A stretch of DNA of 64,000 nt, from assembly GCA_003697135.1 (NCBI GenBank), contig RFGC01000047.1:1-64000 (forward strand), in the 5' to 3' direction. Every line of letters starts with the position of its first letter. Position 1 is the stretch's first letter. This document shows positions 27,596-36,288 of this stretch, one piece after another. The translations under genes and the position numbers were made by a program. A model generated the notes under the pieces. That model did not search any database. It saw only the letters and a program-made list of their open reading frames with translations, and was not told where the DNA came from. This stretch comes from Acidobacteriota bacterium (GTDB lineage: Bacteria > Acidobacteriota > Blastocatellia > Pyrinomonadales > Pyrinomonadaceae).

Positions 27596-27635
27596 AACGG
27601 CGAGCGGCAGGTTTTAATGCTGTTCGCCGTTTTTA
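27596..27635 (+). terminator. Intrinsic terminator of nrdJ
   Basis: A 14-bp stem (27596-27609 with 27618-27631, one mismatch region) with an 8-base loop followed by a T-run. It lies 26 bases after the nrdJ stop. Confidence 0.88.
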
Positions 27636-27749
27636 TTTGGGTTGCCGACTTAAAATTTTGCTTTTGAAGAACACGGAGGTATGGAGTTTTGTTTTTTTCC
27701 GAATAAATAGAGCCTTAGAGAGAGTTTTACAGGGACTTGTCGAGGGATT

Positions 27750-27840
27750 TGGTGCCGGAGGTCGGACTCGAACCGACATGGGCCGGTGAAGGCCCGCTAG
27801 ATTTTGAGTCTAGTGCGTATACCAATTTCGCCACTCCGGC
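27750..27840 (-). tRNA. tRNA-Leu(CAA)
   Basis: Acceptor stem GCCGGAG/CTCCGGC with discriminator A and encoded CCA (27750-27752). The anticodon loop CTCAAAA gives anticodon CAA (reads UUG); there is a long class II variable arm, and the T-arm contains GGTTCGAGTCC. All arms pair as expected for tRNA-Leu. Confidence 0.97.
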
Positions 27841-27857
27841 ACTTTCAGCAAAAACAA

Positions 27858-27886
27858 AATATAACCGCTTTTTTGTTTCGCGTCAA
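27858..27886 (-). promoter_or_regulatory. Sigma70-type promoter of tRNA-Leu
   Basis: On the minus strand TTGACG (27886-27881), a 17-base spacer and TATATT (27863-27858). The tRNA 5' end is 17 bases downstream of the -10. Confidence 0.8.
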
Positions 27887-27997
27887 ATTCTAATGACTTC
27901 TTTAGAAGCACGACTTTGAGTTTTCACTGGTGATGCGCTTTCAAGTATCTTTGTTTTTTCACCGTATTGTGACTTGTGATAATCTTTGTTTAAGCGT

Positions 27998-29179
27998 ATG
28001 AAAGCCGTTTCAATACTCGGTTCAACAGGTTCTATAGGTTGCAACACCTTGAGGGTTATAGAATTTTTGGGAGATTACCGAGTTGTAGGACTCGCTGCTG
28101 GGAGTAATGTTGAGAAACTAGCGGATCAAGTGGAGAAATTTCGTCCAGAGATAGTAGCTGTAAAAAACTATGAGTGTGCAAAAAAACTTTCTGGCGAACT
28201 TGAAGCTAGAGGAATTTTGAATCACCAACCCAAAATTCTTGTAGGTGAAGAAGGGTTAGTCAAGGTCGCAACGCATGAAAAGGCGGAAATAGTGGTTTCT
28301 GCTACGGTTGGTGCAACAGGTTTTGTCCCGACCTTGCGAGCTATAGAGACAGGCAAAAGAGTTGCACTTGCAAATAAGGAAACATTAGTTATGGCGGGAG
28401 AGTTGATGATGCAAGCAGCCGAAAAAAGTGGTGCAGAAATCCTGCCTGTTGACAGCGAGCACAACGCGCTTCACCAATGCCTCAGAGGAGAGAAAAAATC
28501 TGAGGTGAAGCGGCTTATCCTCACAGCTTCAGGAGGTCCTTTCAGGACGAAGACAAAGGCGGAGATTGAGAGAGCTACGGTCGAAGAGGCATTGAATCAT
28601 CCTAACTGGAAAATGGGAGATAAAATCACGATAGATTCGGCTACTTTGATGAACAAAGGATTAGAAGTTATCGAAGCCCATTGGCTTTTTGGTTTCGATC
28701 CCGAAAGAATTTCTGTTTTGATTCATCCGCAGTCTATTGTTCATTCAATGATAGAGCTAATTGATGGTTCGGTAATTGCTCAACTGGGCGTTACCGACAT
28801 GAAGCATGCGATCCAGTATGCTTTGACATTTCCAGAGCGAAGACCTTGTTGCTTGGAACCGTTGGATTTTAGAAAATTTTCAAAGTTGACATTTGAAGAA
28901 CCTGATGTGGAAAGGTTTCCATGTTTGCAATTGGCCTATGATGCTTTGAAAGTTGGCGGAACGATGCCTGCTGTAATGAACGCGGCTAACGAAGTGGCTG
29001 TTCAGGCTTTTTTAGACAGGAAGATTCGCTTAACCGATATTCCGAAAATTATCAAAATGGTCATGGAGTCTCACAAGGTTGAAAAACTGAAGGACCTAGA
29101 AACTGTCAAATCCGCTGATTCTTGGGCAAGGGAAGTGGCTGTTTCGGTATTAGTGGAAAAAGCTTTTCATTTGGCATAG
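27998..29179 (+). CDS. dxr: 1-Deoxy-D-xylulose 5-phosphate reductoisomerase
   Basis: Second enzyme of the MEP isoprenoid pathway (NADPH-dependent). 393 residues: 'MKAVSILGSTGSIGCNTLRVI' NADPH loop, 'VALANKETLVMAG', metal/substrate 'LPVDSEHNALHQCL', 'LTASGGPF', 'LNHPNWKMGDKITIDSATLMNKGLEVIEAHWLF' and 'IHPQSIVHSMIE'. I start at ATG 27998; an upstream TTG adds four residues. An extended -10 (TGTGATAAT, 27975-27983) lies only 14 bases before the ATG. rseP follows in the usual dxr-rseP order. Confidence 0.95.
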   Translation: MKAVSILGSTGSIGCNTLRVIEFLGDYRVVGLAAGSNVEKLADQVEKFRPEIVAVKNYECAKKLSGELEARGILNHQPKILVGEEGLVKVATHEKAEIVVSATVGATGFVPTLRAIETGKRVALANKETLVMAGELMMQAAEKSGAEILPVDSEHNALHQCLRGEKKSEVKRLILTASGGPFRTKTKAEIERATVEEALNHPNWKMGDKITIDSATLMNKGLEVIEAHWLFGFDPERISVLIHPQSIVHSMIELIDGSVIAQLGVTDMKHAIQYALTFPERRPCCLEPLDFRKFSKLTFEEPDVERFPCLQLAYDALKVGGTMPAVMNAANEVAVQAFLDRKIRLTDIPKIIKMVMESHKVEKLKDLETVKSADSWAREVAVSVLVEKAFHLA

Positions 29180-29225
29180 AGAATTGGGATTATATTTTCT
29201 ACGGAAACGGCGTTTTTCACGAGCA

Positions 29226-29254
29226 TTGACTCTAGCGTTTTTAGAACTTAAACT
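29226..29254 (+). promoter_or_regulatory. Candidate promoter before rseP
   Basis: TTGACT (29226-29231), 17-base spacer and TAAACT (29249-29254), ending 14 bases before the ATG. The -10 is imperfect; the geometry is right. Confidence 0.45.
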
Positions 29255-29268
29255 TGAAGTTAGCCAAT

Positions 29269-30630
29269 ATGATGGAAGTAGTAATAGCAATCTTAGCAGT
29301 TATCTTTGTTCTTGGTGTTGCCATAAACATTCATGAATTTGGGCATTTCATAATCGCCAAGCTCTTTAGAATGAGAGTTGAAGCATATTCATTTTTCGGT
29401 TTAGGGCCTAGAATCTGGGGATTCAAGATAGGTCATACTGATTATCGCATTTCAGCAATTCCTTTGGGCGCTTATGTGAAGCTATACGGAGATGAAGCGA
29501 CAGCTTCCCTAGAGGGCGGAGTTTCAAAAGAAGAGGAAGTTCCAAAACATGAGCTTTATGAGCTTAGGCCACGATGGCAGAAATTCCTTGTAATGATTGG
29601 CGGACCTTTGATGAACATTCTTCTAGCTCTTGCGATTCCTTTCATTATTGCCTTAACTTACGGAGTGCCTTCAAATCCTGCTCCTATAATTGGATTCGTC
29701 AAGCCCGGGGGCGAAGCAGAAAAAGCAGGCTTAAAACCTGGCGACCGAATCGTTAAATTTGATGGAATCGAAAATCCGACATGGCGAAGAATAGAAAGAG
29801 ATGCTCTTTTGATGCCTGAAAAACCGATTCCTATAACAGTTGAACGCGAAGGCTCAAGAGTGGATTTGTTTATAACTCCTGTCAAGGTGGTAGAAAATGG
29901 CCAAGCTTTCGGGATTTTGGATTTTGAACCTGATTTGGGAGCAGAGCCGGTTGTTGTAGGAAGACTTGAGCCAAGTATGCCCGCGGCACAATCGGGATTG
30001 CAAGTTGGGGATTGGGTTGTATCGGTTAACGGCAAACCTGTTCGCAACCGTCAAGAAATGAAAAAGCTCATAAATGAAGCAAAAGACCAGCCAATAAGGC
30101 TTTCTGTTGTCAGAAATGGAGAAAGACTTGAAATAGAAACCAGAGCTGTTCAGAAAGATAATGATTGGCTTATAGGCATTGGCTTTAACAACAACCTTTC
30201 ATCGGCTCGTGAATCAGTAGGAATTCTGGGAGCGCTTAATTTTGCTTGGGAAACGAACATGGAAATCTTGAGAATGACGGCAAAGGCATTTGGGCAGGTT
30301 TCAACAGGTGAAAGGTCTGCTAGAGATACGGTAGCAGGGCCAATTGGGATTGTGCAAATAATTGTTCAGATGGTAACAAGCGCAGGATTTTTAGGGCTTC
30401 TTTCACTTCTCGGAATCATCAGTTTGAATCTTGGGATATTCAACCTTTTACCAATACCACTTCTTGACGGTGGGCAAATCATGATGCTTGGAATCGAGAA
30501 GGTTTATAGCATGTTTGGAAAAACTATGTCCATGGCAATCAAGGAGAGAATTCAGATGGTTGGGTTGGTTCTAATTTTAATCTTGATTATACTAACGACT
30601 TTCAACGATATTTCAAGGCTTTTCAGATGA
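29269..30630 (+). CDS. rseP: Site-2 intramembrane zinc metalloprotease, RseP type
   Basis: Cleaves membrane-embedded anti-sigma factors or signal-peptide remnants. Zinc site 'HEFGH' lies in the first membrane helix; the third zinc ligand region is 'NLLPIPLLDGGQIMM'. Between them are two PDZ domains ('GFVKPGGEAEKAGLKPGDRIVKFDG' and 'GRLEPSMPAAQSGLQVGDWVVSVNG'), typical of Gram-negative RseP rather than single-PDZ RasP. About 453 residues, with terminal helices for four membrane spans. Start chosen at ATG 29269 (ATG 29272 and TTG 29254 are alternatives). Confidence 0.93.
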   Translation: MMEVVIAILAVIFVLGVAINIHEFGHFIIAKLFRMRVEAYSFFGLGPRIWGFKIGHTDYRISAIPLGAYVKLYGDEATASLEGGVSKEEEVPKHELYELRPRWQKFLVMIGGPLMNILLALAIPFIIALTYGVPSNPAPIIGFVKPGGEAEKAGLKPGDRIVKFDGIENPTWRRIERDALLMPEKPIPITVEREGSRVDLFITPVKVVENGQAFGILDFEPDLGAEPVVVGRLEPSMPAAQSGLQVGDWVVSVNGKPVRNRQEMKKLINEAKDQPIRLSVVRNGERLEIETRAVQKDNDWLIGIGFNNNLSSARESVGILGALNFAWETNMEILRMTAKAFGQVSTGERSARDTVAGPIGIVQIIVQMVTSAGFLGLLSLLGIISLNLGIFNLLPIPLLDGGQIMMLGIEKVYSMFGKTMSMAIKERIQMVGLVLILILIILTTFNDISRLFR

Positions 30631-30631
30631 G

Positions 30632-31624
30632 ATGAGTCGCGGTGAATCCGCTGTAAAAGGGAAACCAGAAATTTCTATTTTTCTTCCTGTTTTCAATGAA
30701 GAAGAAAATCTCCCTTTACTTCACGAAAAGATTACCAAAGCCATTGAGGAAATAGGAAAAGAAGTTGAAATCATTTACGTTGACGACGGTTCGACAGACA
30801 ACTCTTTGAGAGTTCTCAAGGAAATTGCGTTGCGCGATCGAAGAGTCAAAGTCATCGCTTTAAGAAGAAACTACGGGCAAACGGCCGCTATGAGCGCCGG
30901 AATTGACGCCGCTGCAGGCGAGATTCTGATTCCGATGGATGCAGATTTGCAAAATGATCCTTGCGACATTGCGAAATTGCTGCAAAAGCTCGATGAAGGC
31001 TATGATGTTGTATCAGGATGGAGAAAAGATCGCAAAGATAAACTAATAACTCGCAAAATTCCTTCGCAGATAGCCAACAAGCTGATCTCATGGATAAGCG
31101 GAGTTTATCTGCACGATTACGGCTGCACTTTGAAAGCTTATAGGCGTGAGGTTTTGGAGAACGTAAAGCTTTACGGTGAGATGCATCGTTTCATACCAAT
31201 TTATGCGAGCTGGGCGGGAGCCAAAGTTACTGAAGTGCCTGTAAATCATCATGCGCGCAAGTATGGAAAATCGAAATACGGTATTTCCAGAACTTTGAAA
31301 GTAGTTTTCGATTTGATGACGATAAAGTTCATGGCTTCCTATCAGACCAAACCGCTATATGTTTTCGGCACCTTTGGTTTGATTTGTTTGGCTCTTTCTT
31401 TGGTTTCAGGCATTTGGGCTTTATACCTGAAGATTTTCGAGAATACTTCATTTATCTTGACTCCGCTTCCGGTTATAACAGTTGTTTTGCTTGCCATCTC
31501 CGTTCAGTTTCTTCTAATGGGGTTGTTAGCAGAGATTTTGATAAGAACTTATCATGAATCACAGAATAAGCCTATCTATTTGGTGAAGGAAAAAGTCGGG
31601 TTTGACAAGAAATGTGTGGAATAA
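30632..31624 (+). CDS. Family 2 glycosyltransferase, DPM1/GtrB-like
   Basis: 330 residues. The GT-A domain has 'ISIFLPVFNEEENL', 'EIIYVDDGSTDNSL', 'LRRNYGQTAAMSAGIDAAAGEILIPMDADLQNDP' (metal-binding DxD) and 'HRFIPIYASWAGAKVTEVPVNHHAR..GKSKYG'. Two C-terminal membrane helices (about 240-262 and 275-305) place it with polyprenyl-phosphate glycosyltransferases, which charge undecaprenyl phosphate with a sugar for envelope glycosylation. It starts one base after the rseP stop and overlaps asnB by 13 bases. Confidence 0.88.
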   Translation: MSRGESAVKGKPEISIFLPVFNEEENLPLLHEKITKAIEEIGKEVEIIYVDDGSTDNSLRVLKEIALRDRRVKVIALRRNYGQTAAMSAGIDAAAGEILIPMDADLQNDPCDIAKLLQKLDEGYDVVSGWRKDRKDKLITRKIPSQIANKLISWISGVYLHDYGCTLKAYRREVLENVKLYGEMHRFIPIYASWAGAKVTEVPVNHHARKYGKSKYGISRTLKVVFDLMTIKFMASYQTKPLYVFGTFGLICLALSLVSGIWALYLKIFENTSFILTPLPVITVVLLAISVQFLLMGLLAEILIRTYHESQNKPIYLVKEKVGFDKKCVE

Positions 31625-33510
31625 CGGGCTGGATAAATTTAGCATCAAGCCGACAATCTGCAACTGAGGAAGAAGCAGAAATTTTGCGAAGAATGTGCGA
31701 TCGGATGCGACATCGCGGACCCGACTCTGCAGGTTTCTGGTTTGATGAAAAAGTTTGTTTGGGGATGAGAAGGCTTTCAATCATAGACCTTCAGACTGGA
31801 GATCAGCCTGTTTTCAACGAGGATAAATCTATTATCGCCATGATGAATGGCGAGATTTACAATTTTCGGGAGTTACGTTCTGACTTGGAAAAGAAAGGAC
31901 ACACTTTTCGCACAAAAACAGATACAGAAGTATTGCCTCATCTTTATGAAGAGTATGGAGAAGCAATGCTCAAGCATCTTAACGGAATGTTTGCTTTTGC
32001 TCTTTGGGATTCAAAGAAGCAAAAGCTTTTGATTGCACGAGATCGTTTCGGTGAAAAACCTCTCTTTTATGGAATTTTCAAGGACAAATTGATATTTGCT
32101 TCTGAGCCTAAAGTTTTGTTTGAGCATCCTTGCACATCAAAAGAGCTTGATCTACAGGCTTTGCGCTTTTATCTTTCCTTTGATTATGTTCCAGCACCGT
32201 TTTCGATTTACAAAGGGATCAGAAAATTGCCTGCTGCGCATTTCTTGAAGGTTGAAAATTCAACTGTTTCAATTGAACAATACTGGAGGCTTTCTTTCGG
32301 TGAGAAGATTGACATTTCGCTGGAAGAGGCGGTTGAAAAATTGCACGAACTTCTAGCAGACTCCGTAAAGATGCGCCTGATTGCAGATGTCCCTTTAGGG
32401 ATTCTGCTTTCAGGTGGTGTTGATTCTTCCACAGTGGCCGCTCTTGCAGCCGAGCATTCAAGCGGTAAAGTGAAAACTTTTTCTATTGGTTTCAGGGAAG
32501 ATTCGTTTGATGAATCGAAGTTTTCTCGGCTTGTTGCAAAGCATCTTGGAACTGAACATCATGAGGAAATTTTAAGCGTTGAAAAGGTGGCTGATTTGAT
32601 ATCTGACATCGGGCACTGGTTAGATGAACCTTTGTCGGATGGATCGTTGATTCCTACATATCTGCTCGCAAGATTTGTGAAACAGCACGTGACAGTTGCT
32701 TTGGGAGGTGACGGCGGAGATGAGATATTTGCGGGTTATCCTATGTATTTTGGACACAAACTTGTGAAAGCTTATCGGATGATCCCAAAGTTCTTAAGGC
32801 GAAACTTTATCGAGCCTGTAGTTGAAGCTCTGCCTGTTTCAACTAAAAATCTTTCATTTGATTACAAAGCAAAGCGTTTTGTGCGGGCTTCTGAGTATGA
32901 CTTTGCAGCGCGTCACCATCTTTGGTTTGGCTCTTTTTCGCTTCTTGAGCAAGAGAAGCTTTTGAGCGCAGATGTTCTTTCAAGCACAAATGGCGATATT
33001 TACGAACATGCAAGAGAACTACTTTCAGAGTGCGATGCCAATGACGACATCGAGAGAGCACAGTTTTTAGACATGAAGCTTTATTTAGCTGAAGACATTT
33101 TGACCAAAGTTGATAGAGCTTCAATGGCAGTTTCTCTTGAGGTCAGAGCACCTTTTTTGGATCCGCGAATAGCTGAATTCGTTGCAAAGTTGCCGCCAGG
33201 GTATAAGCTAAACGGAATGCAGGGTAAATTCTTGCTTAAGAAAACAGTAGAGAAACTTTTACCGAAAGAGGTTTTGAGGCGCCCAAAAAAGGGTTTTGGA
33301 ATACCGATAGCAGAATGGCTTAAAGGAAGACTGAATCCGTTTTTGCATGACATGCTCAATGCGGATAGGTTAAGAAAACAGGGAATTTTCAACGGTGATT
33401 ATGTCTCGAAGCTGATCAAAAACCATGAGCAAGGCAAAGTTTCCCACCACAAGGAGCTTTGGACTTTGTTGATTTTCCAAATATGGTTTGACAATTTCAT
33501 GCAAAATTAG
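31612..33510 (+). CDS. asnB: Asparagine synthase, glutamine-hydrolysing
   Basis: Makes asparagine, or amidates a carboxylate in surface-polysaccharide pathways. 632 residues. The Cys2 nucleophile is exposed after Met removal (MCGITGW); the N-terminal Ntn glutaminase has 'RHRGPDSAGFW' and 'MMNGEIYNFRELR'. The synthetase domain has the PP-loop 'LLSGGVDSSTVAALA' and 'LGGDGGDEIFAGYP'. The 13-base overlap with a polyprenyl-sugar glycosyltransferase hints at an envelope-polysaccharide role, but generic asparagine synthesis is equally possible. Confidence 0.9.
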   Translation: MCGITGWINLASSRQSATEEEAEILRRMCDRMRHRGPDSAGFWFDEKVCLGMRRLSIIDLQTGDQPVFNEDKSIIAMMNGEIYNFRELRSDLEKKGHTFRTKTDTEVLPHLYEEYGEAMLKHLNGMFAFALWDSKKQKLLIARDRFGEKPLFYGIFKDKLIFASEPKVLFEHPCTSKELDLQALRFYLSFDYVPAPFSIYKGIRKLPAAHFLKVENSTVSIEQYWRLSFGEKIDISLEEAVEKLHELLADSVKMRLIADVPLGILLSGGVDSSTVAALAAEHSSGKVKTFSIGFREDSFDESKFSRLVAKHLGTEHHEEILSVEKVADLISDIGHWLDEPLSDGSLIPTYLLARFVKQHVTVALGGDGGDEIFAGYPMYFGHKLVKAYRMIPKFLRRNFIEPVVEALPVSTKNLSFDYKAKRFVRASEYDFAARHHLWFGSFSLLEQEKLLSADVLSSTNGDIYEHARELLSECDANDDIERAQFLDMKLYLAEDILTKVDRASMAVSLEVRAPFLDPRIAEFVAKLPPGYKLNGMQGKFLLKKTVEKLLPKEVLRRPKKGFGIPIAEWLKGRLNPFLHDMLNADRLRKQGIFNGDYVSKLIKNHEQGKVSHHKELWTLLIFQIWFDNFMQN

Positions 33511-33568
33511 ACTTCCTTTTCTGAAGATGAATCTTCTTAACCTGTTTTGACTGATTTATCATAAAACT

Positions 33569-34927
33569 GTGACCACAATAGTTGCATTAGCTACGCCTTT
33601 AGGAAAGAGCGCAATTGCTGTAGTGCGATTGAGTGGCAAGGAGGCACTTGAAATAGCAAAGAAATTGACGAATGGATATAATTTCAAGCCGCGCTATGCG
33701 ACTTTACGAAAAATTTATGATCCTCAAACGGCAGAAATCATAGATGAAGCCGTTATAACCTATTTTCAAGCTCCGAAATCCTTTACGGGCGAAGATATTG
33801 TTGAGATAAGCTGTCATGGCGCGCCGATGGTTATTCGGCAAATTTTGGATGCTTGTTTATATTTGGGAGCGAGGATGGCAGAACCAGGGGAATTTTCCTT
33901 GCGTGCTTTGATGAACGGCAAGATGAATTTGACGCAAGTTGAGGCGATTAGAGATTTGATAGATGCTCAAACTCTAGCTGCGGCAAGACAGTCTATTCGG
34001 CAGATGAAAGGAGAAATTTCTAATCGTTTGCAGCCGCTAAAGGATAAGTTGCTCGATGTGATAGTGATTTTAGAATCCGCATTGGAATTTGTCGAAGATG
34101 ATTTGCCTGAGTATCAAACGGAAGAGATAAAAGCGAGTTTGACTGAGATTATAAATGATTTAGAGAAAATGGCATCTACGTTTAAGGCAGGTAAATTGTT
34201 AAGAAATGGTTTGAGAGTTGCTTTAGTGGGACGTCCAAATGTAGGAAAATCAAGTCTTTTCAACGCTTTGGTTGGTTATGAACGTGCAATAGTGACAAGC
34301 ATAGCTGGAACCACTCGCGATAGTATACATGAAAGCTTCAGTATAGATGGTATCCCAATATCTTTGATTGATACGGCAGGGCTAAGGGAAACGCAAGATG
34401 TAGTAGAAAGCATTGGGGTTGAGAGAACGAAGAAAGCTTTAGCAGATGCCGATTTGGTTTTGGTAGTTTTAGATTCATCAGAAGGTTTGAGGCAAGAAGA
34501 CAAGGAGATTTTGAAAGATGTAGAAAACCTTTGTCATTTGGTTGTTGTGAACAAGATTGACATAAAAAAGTTTGATTTGTTGAGAGAGATTCCTAGCAGC
34601 GTTAATGGTGAAGTGAAAATCGTTGAGGTTTCGGCGAAAACAGGTGAAGGATTGGAGTATCTCAAAAGAGCTATCCTAGAGCCTTTTCAGCAAGAAGGGT
34701 TAGATGATAAGGGTTTTTTGATAACTGATGCTAGGCATGCCGATCTTTTGCAGAGAGCAAGAGAAGAGTTAGAGAATTCCTTAATTCTGTTTGAGCAGAG
34801 GGCAAGCGAGGAAGTAGTTCTAGTAGGTCTTCATAACGCAATGAAATTCTTAGGCCAGATTACGGGGGAGGTTACAACGGAAGATATGCTAAATCGGATA
34901 TTTTCGACATTCTGCATAGGCAAATGA
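33569..34927 (+). CDS. mnmE: tRNA uridine-5-carboxymethylaminomethyl modification GTPase
   Basis: With MnmG it modifies wobble U34 of several tRNAs. 452 residues from a GTG start: the N-terminal folate-binding domain 'TTIVALATPLGKSAIAVVRLSG', helical domain, and inserted G domain with 'GRPNVGKSSLFNAL', 'AGTTRDS', 'DTAGLRET' and 'NKID'. It ends with the catalytic 'FCIGK' Cys motif. The partner mnmG lies 1.4 kb downstream, separated by an unrelated convergent gene. Confidence 0.95.
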   Translation: MTTIVALATPLGKSAIAVVRLSGKEALEIAKKLTNGYNFKPRYATLRKIYDPQTAEIIDEAVITYFQAPKSFTGEDIVEISCHGAPMVIRQILDACLYLGARMAEPGEFSLRALMNGKMNLTQVEAIRDLIDAQTLAAARQSIRQMKGEISNRLQPLKDKLLDVIVILESALEFVEDDLPEYQTEEIKASLTEIINDLEKMASTFKAGKLLRNGLRVALVGRPNVGKSSLFNALVGYERAIVTSIAGTTRDSIHESFSIDGIPISLIDTAGLRETQDVVESIGVERTKKALADADLVLVVLDSSEGLRQEDKEILKDVENLCHLVVVNKIDIKKFDLLREIPSSVNGEVKIVEVSAKTGEGLEYLKRAILEPFQQEGLDDKGFLITDARHADLLQRAREELENSLILFEQRASEEVVLVGLHNAMKFLGQITGEVTTEDMLNRIFSTFCIGK

Positions 34928-34967
34928 GCTTCCTCTGCGGGTTGGGTGTATATCAAGACTTGGTTTT

Positions 34968-35789
34968 TCAGAAGTTAGGCTCGGTGCGAATGTAGAATTC
35001 CAAAATTTCGGGAGGGCAATTATATTTTCTGCATTCCTCGTTCAATCTCTGGCTGTCTGAATTGAAAGAAAATAAAACGACTTGCCAACGGTTACTTTCT
35101 CTTTTCAAAAAGGCTTCTATTGTGTTAAAGTCTTTCGACAAGCGATATTGGCTGAGATCAACTCCACTGTTTTTCCATTCAAAAACGCTGTTCTTTTCTG
35201 GATCAAGAAGACCAACAGATACAAACGCCCATTCGTCTTTGATGCGCACGTAGAAAATGTCAAATCGGAATGCCTTTCTCGCTTTGAGAGAGGTTTTTAT
35301 AAGATTTCCTAACGAGTCTAGAATTTCTTTACGTTCGGGACTTCCGAGTTTAGGCACGTAATACGGGCGATTATGAGCGGTACGGTCATTTGTTGATGCT
35401 AGAAAAGAGTGTGACAGAGCTTTCCAGGATTCATTTTCTCTTTTGAGTTGAACGTTCATACATGCATTGAATTTGTTATCGTAGATGGAAAGATCGAGGT
35501 TGAAAGTTTTTTCTATATCAAAATAACTTCCATCTGCTTTTGACAAAGCTACGCAAACATTTGCATCATCTTTTCTTGCTTCCAAAAACACCACTCTAAA
35601 TTTGGTTTGACTTCCATCTTTGATTGTGTTTGCTAGATACAGGCGCAGGCTGTTTATGATTTCGCTGCGTTGAGTATCTTCTGCTTTCGTTGTAGTTCCT
35701 CTAGTGCTTGTATTTTGGGCGAGTGAATTTACGGTAATGATAGTTAGTAAAAAAAACATGAATAAGAGTTTCTTAATTTTCCAGATCAT
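34968..35789 (-). CDS. Secreted protein made of two tandem related domains
   Basis: 273 residues with a signal peptide ending near 'TVNSLAQ'. The mature part is an internal duplication. Residues ~42-135 and ~150-245 share the pattern R-x-EI-x-x-SL...F...V.L......F......DLS.Y...FN.....LKRE...W....SF (first copy 'RSEIINSL...KALSHSF', second 'RKEILDSL...QVVLFSF'). I do not recognise the domain. A GGAGGTGA ribosome-binding site supports the ATG. The gene sits isolated between mnmE and a long non-coding stretch. Confidence 0.65.
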   Translation of the reverse strand: MIWKIKKLLFMFFLLTIITVNSLAQNTSTRGTTTKAEDTQRSEIINSLRLYLANTIKDGSQTKFRVVFLEARKDDANVCVALSKADGSYFDIEKTFNLDLSIYDNKFNACMNVQLKRENESWKALSHSFLASTNDRTAHNRPYYVPKLGSPERKEILDSLGNLIKTSLKARKAFRFDIFYVRIKDEWAFVSVGLLDPEKNSVFEWKNSGVDLSQYRLSKDFNTIEAFLKRESNRWQVVLFSFNSDSQRLNEECRKYNCPPEILEFYIRTEPNF

Positions 35790-36288
35790 GACGCTTCACC
35801 TCCAAGTGCACAAAGGATCCAACTTTCTTCATTAGAGCGGTATTGTTGTCTTGAAGCCTTATTCCTCTACTGCCGAAAACTACATTTCCGCTTATACTTC
35901 GCTCGATCTAATTCAAGCCTATTTTAGATTTTTTTACAAAAACTTCAAAATAAATTCTGGTGGTTTCAGGTAATTGTTTTTTGAAACAAGACTGAAAAAT
36001 CCGTTTTTGTGGGGAAAGCTTTAATACTGATTTCTTGAAGAGAAACGATCCAAAAATTGCATGCGTGGTGCTTGACCGACCTAGTGGTTGGGAAAATTTA
36101 TGAGACTTGGGGCGGTTGAGTAGCTTAACTTGATGAGAGCAGTGCTCTTCGGAAATACAGAGCTAAGAGGACAGCGAAAAGAGAAGATTTGATATTTATT
36201 TGGAAAATAAATTCGCAGGTTCCCGCTCTCATATTTTAATTCTTCTCTGGTGTATAATCTAACTTCGGGTGGCTTTAGGTAAAGAACT
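35790..36288. other. 499-base stretch without a recognised gene
   Basis: It contains the ribosome-binding site of the minus-strand secreted protein at its left end and a TATAAT (36253-36258) 30 bases before mnmG at its right end. I find no open frame, tRNA or clear terminator. The middle (about 36060-36180) is somewhat richer in G than the flanks and could encode an RNA, but I recognise no family. Confidence 0.4.
36253..36258 (+). promoter_or_regulatory. -10 element of the mnmG promoter
   Basis: A perfect TATAAT 30 bases upstream of the ATG; no convincing -35 at the proper distance. Confidence 0.5.

Noticed and set aside
32690-32715. CACGTG in asnB as a further parS site
   Set aside because: Flanking bases do not fit the parS palindrome, and the stretch is explained by the conserved protein sequence.
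33521-33534. Terminator after asnB (GAAGAT-GA-ATCTTC)
   Set aside because: A two-base loop cannot form a stable hairpin and there is no T-run.
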